Assembly: GCF_013306565.1 (NCBI RefSeq)
Contig: NZ_PZPO01000001.1
Span: 930,001 to 994,000 of the forward strand
Direction of reading: 5' to 3'
DNA length: 64,000 nucleotides
Origin: Hyphomicrobium sulfonivorans
GTDB lineage: Bacteria > Pseudomonadota > Alphaproteobacteria > Rhizobiales > Hyphomicrobiaceae
This document shows positions 59,142 to 64,000 of the stretch, piece after piece (position 1 is the first letter of the stretch; each line of letters begins with the position of its first letter). The translations under genes and the position numbers were made by a program. The notes beneath the pieces are model-generated. The model had not been told where the DNA came from, searched no databases, and saw only the letters and a program-made list of their open reading frames with translations.

Positions 59142-60911
59142 TTACTGAGCGGTGTTGTCGTCGGCCGGTGCCGGAGCGGCAGCCAGCGATGACTTGAGCT
59201 GGGTTTCAACGGACGCAAGAGCGTGCTCGACGGTGTTGCGGGCTTCCACCTTCTTGAGGAAGTCCGCCGCAGCATCCTGAGCCGGAGCCGGCAGCGTCTT
59301 GGCTTCCTTCAGAACGTCGGCGAGGCGGTCTTCCTCCAGCGCAGCTTCCATGCGCGCAACGACGGCCTCGATGCTCTTGTCCTCTGGCGCGTGATCGGTG
59401 CGGCGGACGCGCACGACGGACTTGGCGCCCGCGAGCAGGCGATCGACGATCGATGCTTCGGCGTTGTGATCTTCAGCGTCGATGATCTTGTAGGCCACCG
59501 GCTTGAAGGCGTCGCGCAGCTCGGCAGTGGTATCAACGCCGTCCAGTGCGAATGGCTTCAGCGGTGACAGGTCCACGATGTTGCCCGCAATCTTGGAGGT
59601 TTCTTCCAGCTCCGGCGCGAACGAGTTGCCGGAGTAGATGGCGCGCTTCAGGTTGGCGAGTTCTAGCGACAGCACGATGCGTTCAGCGGTCGATTTGCGG
59701 GCGCCTTCGCTCTGCAGAACGGTTTGCACGTCCTTATGCAGTGCTGCGAGGCGGCTCGTGATCGGGTTCACGGCGGTAGAGACTTCATCTGACTTGGCGA
59801 AGTCGGTCAGGCGCGTGTCGATCTCGGTCTTCAGGCGCTTGATTTCTTCCTGCGTCGAGCGGATTGCGGCCGCAACGCGATCGTCTTCCGATTTCAGCGA
59901 CGACACGCCGGTGACGATCTCGGCGTTCTCAGCCTTGATGGTCGAAAGTTCGCGATCGATGCGCTGCGTGCCGGAGCGTGCGGCTTCGGCAACCTCGGCA
60001 GCGGCGGTGAGGCGCGTGTCGATCTGCTGTGTCAGGTTCTTGCGTAGCGCGTCTAGCTGATTGCCGAGCGTGGCTTCGAGGTCAGCTAGCTTGCCGGTCA
60101 GTGCCGCGAGCTGCGGAAGCTGGCCCGCGTTTGGATCGTTGGCGGCGGCGGTGGACATCAGTGCAAGCTGATCTTCCAGCTTGGCGATGCGCTTGCCTGC
60201 ATCCGAATCCGATCCCTGCGTCAGCACCTTGTCGCTGATATTGCCGACAGCGGTGCTCAGGTCAGCCTGCTTGCGCGTGACGCCTTCGATGTTTGCGTTG
60301 AGCTGTTCAACCTGGCCGAGCTTGGCCTCAGCGGCCGCAATGCGCGTGGCGAGTTCCGGATTGACGGCGTTCTGCGCCTGGCTGGTCTCAACCGCACCGA
60401 GGCGCTGTTCAAGCGCGCTCAAGGCCTGCGACTGCTGCCGGTTGAGATCGACGCCAAGATGATTGGCGATCTGGTCGCCAGCGAACAGCGCGATGGCGCC
60501 ACCCGCAACGCCAGCGGCGATGTGGGAAATGAAGCTGCCAATGCCACCGCGACGGGTGCGTTGAGCCGGTGCTTCCTTGGCGCCGGTGGCTGTAGCCGAT
60601 GCCTTGGGAGTATCTCCACCCTTGGCCGCCTTGTCGGCAGAAGTGGCGTCGGTCTTCGCGGCTGTGCCCGATGCCGACGTTGCGGCAGAAGCAGCAGCGG
60701 CGCTGGCTTCCGTTTTACCGGTCGCGGCGGTTTCGCCGGGCTTGGCTGAAGCGGCCGCAGCCGCAGCGTCCTTCGGCGCGTCCTTGTCCTTCGCCGTCTC
60801 GGGCGGCGTGACGTCCTGCGCCTTGAGATCAAGCGTAGCGTGAGGGCGGTTGCCCTGCTGAGACGCTGAACCTGCCGGCTGCTTGCCGGGCCCGTTTTTG
60901 TTCGCAGTCAT
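59142..60911 (-). CDS. Mitofilin/Mic60-like membrane protein (COG4223)
   Basis: A 589-residue protein. An Ala/Thr/Lys-rich disordered N terminus (about 1-120) precedes one membrane helix (SFISHIAAGVAGGAIALFAG, about 126-145). A very long coiled coil follows (about 155-425). The C-terminal mitofilin domain contains LKPFALDGVDTTAELRDAF and ALEEDRLADVLKEAKTLP. Alphaproteobacterial members are considered ancestral relatives of mitochondrial Mic60, which shapes cristae, and lie between hemD and hemY, as here. A role in inner-membrane shape is inference from the family. Confidence 0.9.
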   Translation of the reverse strand: MTANKNGPGKQPAGSASQQGNRPHATLDLKAQDVTPPETAKDKDAPKDAAAAAASAKPGETAATGKTEASAAAASAATSASGTAAKTDATSADKAAKGGDTPKASATATGAKEAPAQRTRRGGIGSFISHIAAGVAGGAIALFAGDQIANHLGVDLNRQQSQALSALEQRLGAVETSQAQNAVNPELATRIAAAEAKLGQVEQLNANIEGVTRKQADLSTAVGNISDKVLTQGSDSDAGKRIAKLEDQLALMSTAAANDPNAGQLPQLAALTGKLADLEATLGNQLDALRKNLTQQIDTRLTAAAEVAEAARSGTQRIDRELSTIKAENAEIVTGVSSLKSEDDRVAAAIRSTQEEIKRLKTEIDTRLTDFAKSDEVSTAVNPITSRLAALHKDVQTVLQSEGARKSTAERIVLSLELANLKRAIYSGNSFAPELEETSKIAGNIVDLSPLKPFALDGVDTTAELRDAFKPVAYKIIDAEDHNAEASIVDRLLAGAKSVVRVRRTDHAPEDKSIEAVVARMEAALEEDRLADVLKEAKTLPAPAQDAAADFLKKVEARNTVEHALASVETQLKSSLAAAPAPADDNTAQ

Positions 60912-61005
60912 GTGTGCAAGTACCTCGCAGCGGACCGATCAAGCGCACGCCCGATTTTGGGGTGGAGCTGTAGCACGCGGGTCAGACGCTACCCTACAGT
61001 CCTGA

Positions 61006-61731
61006 CTAGAGCGTTTCCACCCGGCTAATGACTGTCAGCAGGGCGGGAACATCAGGTGTTTGGGCAACTTCAACCCGCAGCGGAGCCAGCGGCTCCAGCG
61101 CGGCGGCGACGGCCGACGAAATGCAGGCCATAACGGCCCTGCGCGCGCCTTCCTCGACGCCACCATCCTTAGCTAACCGCGCAAAGGTCGCTCCGGTTCG
61201 CGGCGACATCAAGATCACGGCATCGATTGCGCCCGCGAATAGCAAATCCCGCGTGGTCGGAAGAAATTCCTTTGCCGGATCAGAGCGATAGGCGATGACG
61301 GGCGATAGTTCGACGCCGCGTGCGGCCAGCGCCCCGGCCAGATCGAAGGCAACCACCTCACCGCGAACATGGGTCAGCGGTCCGCCTGTTGTGCGGGCTA
61401 TCTGCTCAATGAGCGGCAGAATGCTGAGCGCGGTGCCTTCGCCTACCGTAATGTTTTTAAAGCCGATTTCCTCGGCATGGCGAGCGGTTGCGGGTCCGAC
61501 GGCGATCAGCGGCAGGGCAAGCGCCGCCGCCAGGGCCGGGCTTTGCGCCAGCGCCCGCAGACCGTTGCGGCTGGTGACGACAAGCCCTTTGGCACCATCG
61601 AGCGCATCGGCGGCAATCGGCAACGGCGTGATCTGCAACAACGGATCAGCTGACACCCGATGCCCGAGCGCTTCAAGCTGCGCTGTGAGCGCCGCCGCGT
61701 CGGTTTTGGGGCGTGTCACCAGAATGTGCAT
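61006..61731 (-). CDS. hemD: Uroporphyrinogen-III synthase
   Basis: A 241-residue protein that closes hydroxymethylbilane into uroporphyrinogen III. It starts MHILVTRPKTDAAALTAQLEALGH and has GAKGLVVTSRNGLRAL, LIAVGPATARHAEEIGF and DAVILMSPRTGATFARL. HemD diverges strongly, but these positions and the four-base overlap with the upstream hemC make the call safe. Confidence 0.94.
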   Translation of the reverse strand: MHILVTRPKTDAAALTAQLEALGHRVSADPLLQITPLPIAADALDGAKGLVVTSRNGLRALAQSPALAAALALPLIAVGPATARHAEEIGFKNITVGEGTALSILPLIEQIARTTGGPLTHVRGEVVAFDLAGALAARGVELSPVIAYRSDPAKEFLPTTRDLLFAGAIDAVILMSPRTGATFARLAKDGGVEEGARRAVMACISSAVAAALEPLAPLRVEVAQTPDVPALLTVISRVETL

Positions 61732-62660
61732 CAGGCGACCGTGAAGAAATCCGGCCCGGCCTGATCGAGCACCTGGGCGGCGGCATCGCGGCCAATGGCT
61801 TCAGCCAGCGCGGCGCCACCCATGTGATCGACGGCGCTGATGCGCTTGCCATCGGTGGACAGGATCTCGGCGCGCAGGCGGATCATGCCATCGGCGATGA
61901 AATCGGCATGCCCAGCGATGGGCGTGCGGCAGGAGCCTTCGAGCTGGGTCAGGTAAGCGCGCTCGGCGGCAACGCAGGTGGCGGTGGGCTCGTGGTTCAG
62001 CGGCGCCAGCAGGCGGGCGACAGCTTCATCATCGGCGCGGATCTCGATGCCGATAGCGCCCTGCGCAACCGCGGGCAGCATCACGTCGGCTTCCATGGCG
62101 GCCGTTATATGCTGCGAAAGCCCGAGGCGATTGAGGCCAGCGCAGGCGAGGAAAGTGGCGTCGGCCACGCCTTCCGCCAGCTTGCGCAGGCGCGTCTGCA
62201 CGTTGCCGCGAAAATCGACCACCTTGAGGTCGGGGCGGGCACGCAGGGCCTGGGCGGCACGGCGTGGCGACGAGGTACCGATAAGCCCACCTTCCGGCAG
62301 GTCATCCAGTGAGTTGAATTTCAGGCTGACGAAGGCGTCGCGCGGGTCTTCGCGCTCGAGAATGGTTGAGATGACGAGGCCTTCGGGCAGCACCGCCGGC
62401 ATATCCTTCATCGAATGGACGGCCAGATCGATTTCCTTCGCGAACAGCGCCTCTTCAAGCTCCTTGGTGAACAAACCCTTGCCGCCGACCTCGATCAGCG
62501 GCCGATCCGTCACGCGGTCGCCTGTCGTCTTGATGACGACGATTTCGCACTGATCCGGCTTCAGGCCATGGGCGGCGCCGAGTTTGCGCGCCACTTCATG
62601 GGCCTGCGCGAGCGCCAGCGGCGAGCCTCGGGTTCCGATGCGGATTTTGCTAACTTGCAA
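61731..62660 (-). CDS. hemC: Porphobilinogen deaminase (hydroxymethylbilane synthase)
   Basis: A 309-residue enzyme that links four porphobilinogens. It has KIRIGTRGSPLALAQAHEV, IKTTGDRVTDRPL, GGKGLFTKELEEALF, DLAVHSMKDMPA and IGTSSPRRAAQAL. The cofactor-binding Cys lies in LEGSCRTPIAG (near residue 241). I chose TTG 62660 (LQVSKIRIGTRG), with GGAGA about eight bases upstream; the frame remains open to 63434 but that stretch is antisense to tsaD and not real. Its start is 108 bases from the start of tsaD on the opposite strand. Confidence 0.96.
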   Translation of the reverse strand: MQVSKIRIGTRGSPLALAQAHEVARKLGAAHGLKPDQCEIVVIKTTGDRVTDRPLIEVGGKGLFTKELEEALFAKEIDLAVHSMKDMPAVLPEGLVISTILEREDPRDAFVSLKFNSLDDLPEGGLIGTSSPRRAAQALRARPDLKVVDFRGNVQTRLRKLAEGVADATFLACAGLNRLGLSQHITAAMEADVMLPAVAQGAIGIEIRADDEAVARLLAPLNHEPTATCVAAERAYLTQLEGSCRTPIAGHADFIADGMIRLRAEILSTDGKRISAVDHMGGAALAEAIGRDAAAQVLDQAGPDFFTVA

Positions 62661-62768
62661 GCCGTTCTCTCCGGATGGTAGGCGACGGGCGACAGAAGCG
62701 GCGCCAATGTGCCGCCATCTATGCCCCCCGGAACCGGGGAACGCAAACGCGGGATTGCCCCAGCCGCC

Positions 62769-63872
62769 ATGGCGAACGAACAGCACCAGGGAAATCGGCC
62801 CAGCATCGTTCTGGGTCTGGAAACGAGCTGCGATGAGACGGCGGCGGCTGTCGTTGTGCGCGAGCCTTCGGGTGAGGGGCGCATTCTTTCCAGCATCGTG
62901 CGCAGCCAGTGGGAGCAGCACCGTCCGTTCGGCGGCGTGGTGCCGGAAATCGCGGCCCGCGCGCATGTGGAATGTCTCGATGTGCTGGTGCGGGAAGCGC
63001 TCAGCGAGGCGAAGGTCGGACTGGACGATCTTTCCGCCGTGGCAGCCACAACCGGACCGGGGCTGATCGGTGGCCTTATCGTGGGCGCGATCACCGGCAA
63101 GGCGATTGCTATGGCGCGGGGCATTCCGTTCATCTCGGTGCACCATCTGGAAGCGCACGCCCTGACGGTGGGCCTGACGGAAGGCATTGCGCCGCCCTAT
63201 CTGCTGTTGCTGGTTTCGGGTGGGCATACGCAACTTTTGATCGTGCGCGGCGTCGGCGATTACGAGCGCCTTGGCACGACGATTGACGACGCGCTGGGCG
63301 AAGCCTTCGACAAGACGGCGAAGCTGCTTGGCCTCGGACTGCCGGGCGGTCCGGCGGTTGAGCGGATGGCGCTTAAAGGCGACGGCAGCCGGTTCAAGCT
63401 GCCGCGTCCGATGGCCGGGCGGCCGGAGCCGCACTTTTCATTTGCCGGTTTGAAAACGGCGGTGCGCCGCGCGGCTGAAAAACTTGCGCCGCTGTCGGAT
63501 CAGGACGTGGCCGACATCTCCGCCGCATTCGAGCAGGCGGTGGTGGAATCGGTATCGGATCGCTGTGCGCGGGCGATGGAAATCGCGGCGGCGCGGCTAG
63601 GCTCCGATGTGCCGTTGCGGTTTGTGGTTGCGGGCGGCGTGGCTGCCAATCAGCGCCTGCGTGCTTCGCTCTCAGAACTCGCGCAAGCGCGCGGGTTTTC
63701 GTTCCATGTTCCGCCGGCCAATCTGTGCGGTGACAACGCGGCCATGATCGGGTGGGCCGGGGCGGAGCGTCTGGCGCGCGGGATGGTCGATCCGCTCGAT
63801 GCACCGGTGCGTCCGCGCTGGCCGCTTGATGCCAATGCGGCGCCTGCTATCGGTGCCGGGGTAAAGGCGTGA
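62769..63872 (+). CDS. tsaD: tRNA N6-adenosine threonylcarbamoyltransferase
   Basis: A 367-residue enzyme that places the threonylcarbamoyl group on A37 of ANN-decoding tRNAs. It has [30 protein letters not shown], the metal-binding [13 protein letters not shown] (about residues 118-130), [34 protein letters not shown] and [13 protein letters not shown]. The ATG at 62769 lies just before the conserved region; an earlier in-frame start at 62709 adds 20 residues. It diverges from hemC and precedes gpsA. Confidence 0.95.
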   Translation: MANEQHQGNRPSIVLGLETSCDETAAAVVVREPSGEGRILSSIVRSQWEQHRPFGGVVPEIAARAHVECLDVLVREALSEAKVGLDDLSAVAATTGPGLIGGLIVGAITGKAIAMARGIPFISVHHLEAHALTVGLTEGIAPPYLLLLVSGGHTQLLIVRGVGDYERLGTTIDDALGEAFDKTAKLLGLGLPGGPAVERMALKGDGSRFKLPRPMAGRPEPHFSFAGLKTAVRRAAEKLAPLSDQDVADISAAFEQAVVESVSDRCARAMEIAAARLGSDVPLRFVVAGGVAANQRLRASLSELAQARGFSFHVPPANLCGDNAAMIGWAGAERLARGMVDPLDAPVRPRWPLDANAAPAIGAGVKA

Positions 63873-63947
63873 ACGGGTGAAGGCGTAGTTTCCGCAGGCT
63901 ATAATTGCCTCGCAGTTGCGTGTGCGGACCTGCTTCAGGAGCTTGCG

Positions 63948-64000
63948 GTGAAGATCGATAGCGTCGGCATTATCGGCGGTGGCGCGTGGGGCACGGCTCT
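63948..64000 (+). CDS. gpsA: Glycerol-3-phosphate dehydrogenase [NAD(P)+], 5' end only
   Basis: Only the first 17 complete codons are in the window. They start with GTG at 63948, with AGGAG seven bases upstream, and read VKIDSVGIIGGGAWGTA. GGGAWGTA is the GpsA dinucleotide-binding signature, and the tsaD-gpsA order is common in alphaproteobacteria. The rest lies beyond the window. Confidence 0.85.
   Translation, partial: MKIDSVGIIGGGAWGTA

Noticed and set aside
61731-63434. 567-codon reading of hemC
   Set aside because: The first 258 residues are antisense to tsaD. The conserved HemC start lies at TTG 62660 with a good ribosome site.
1-64000. Mobile elements, prophage, CRISPR arrays, toxin-antitoxin or classical defence genes
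   Set aside because: Looked for transposase, integrase, phage structural and Cas motifs and for regularly spaced repeats. None was found.

Overview
The window looks like chromosomal DNA of an alphaproteobacterium, most likely a Hyphomicrobiales (Rhizobiales) relative. The evidence is the high GC content, the rpmH-rnpA-yidC-engB-argB neighbourhood, the gpsA/tsaD | hemC-hemD-mitofilin-hemY block, a porin of the rhizobial type with an N-terminal coiled coil, and a trehalose cluster of the otsA/otsB/ROK/GH15 kind. Genus cannot be fixed from the sequence. There is no insertion sequence, prophage, CRISPR array or rRNA operon. The content is mostly core genome with two surface-polysaccharide regions.

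Layout. 1-3.1 kb: 3'-truncated EnvC-type activator (minus), a HIG1 twin-membrane protein, a PduO-type cobalamin adenosyltransferase and a rhomboid protease. 3.4-6.1 kb: etfB-etfA-hydroxybutyryl-CoA dehydrogenase operon (fatty acid and PHB redox metabolism). 6.1-14.1 kb, minus strand: pyrimidine nucleotidase, argB, engB, yidC, rnpA, rpmH, interrupted on the plus strand by an unusual 813-residue protein (Clp N-domain, long acidic and proline-rich linker, C-terminal membrane tail). 14.3-17.7 kb: a disulfide-oxidoreductase-like flavoprotein that lacks one redox cysteine, an orphan sensor kinase and tRNA-Arg. 18-23.8 kb: a secreted EF-hand protein, a pglC-pglD-pglE-like trio for a bacillosamine-type sugar, a porin and a GGDEF protein. 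24-27.7 kb: sitABCD metal transporter behind a Fur/Mur-type operator. 27.7-32 kb: RND efflux pump and its fusion protein. 32-38.9 kb: a trehalose module (ROK kinase with permuted motif order, otsB, PfkB kinase, otsA, GH15). 39.2-51.4 kb: short-chain dehydrogenase, then a surface polysaccharide locus (RmlA, SDR, WecE, Wzz/GumC-type protein, GT4, Wzx, Wzy-like, Tat-exported GH5 glucanase, WecG). 51.6-57.1 kb: tRNA-Thr, LysR regulator divergent from a small secreted protein, Tat-exported amidohydrolase, NarX-type kinase and convergent LuxR-type regulator. 57.5-64 kb: hemY, mitofilin-like protein, hemD, hemC, and divergently tsaD and the start of gpsA.

How the genes work together. The 18.9-21.4 kb trio could make and attach the first sugar of a lipid-linked glycan. 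The 40-51 kb locus holds later functions (nucleotide sugars, transferases, flippase, polymerase, length control, trimming glucanase) but no initiating phosphoglycosyl transferase. The trehalose cluster has synthesis (OtsA, OtsB) plus a likely hydrolase (GH15) and sugar kinases, which suggests a turnover cycle.

The most notable observations are the Clp-N/disordered/tail-anchored protein at 8.1-10.5 kb, the circularly permuted ROK-family protein at 32.3-33.4 kb, the flavoprotein with a broken redox pair beside an orphan kinase, and a 69-nt triple nested inverted repeat at 57.3 kb.
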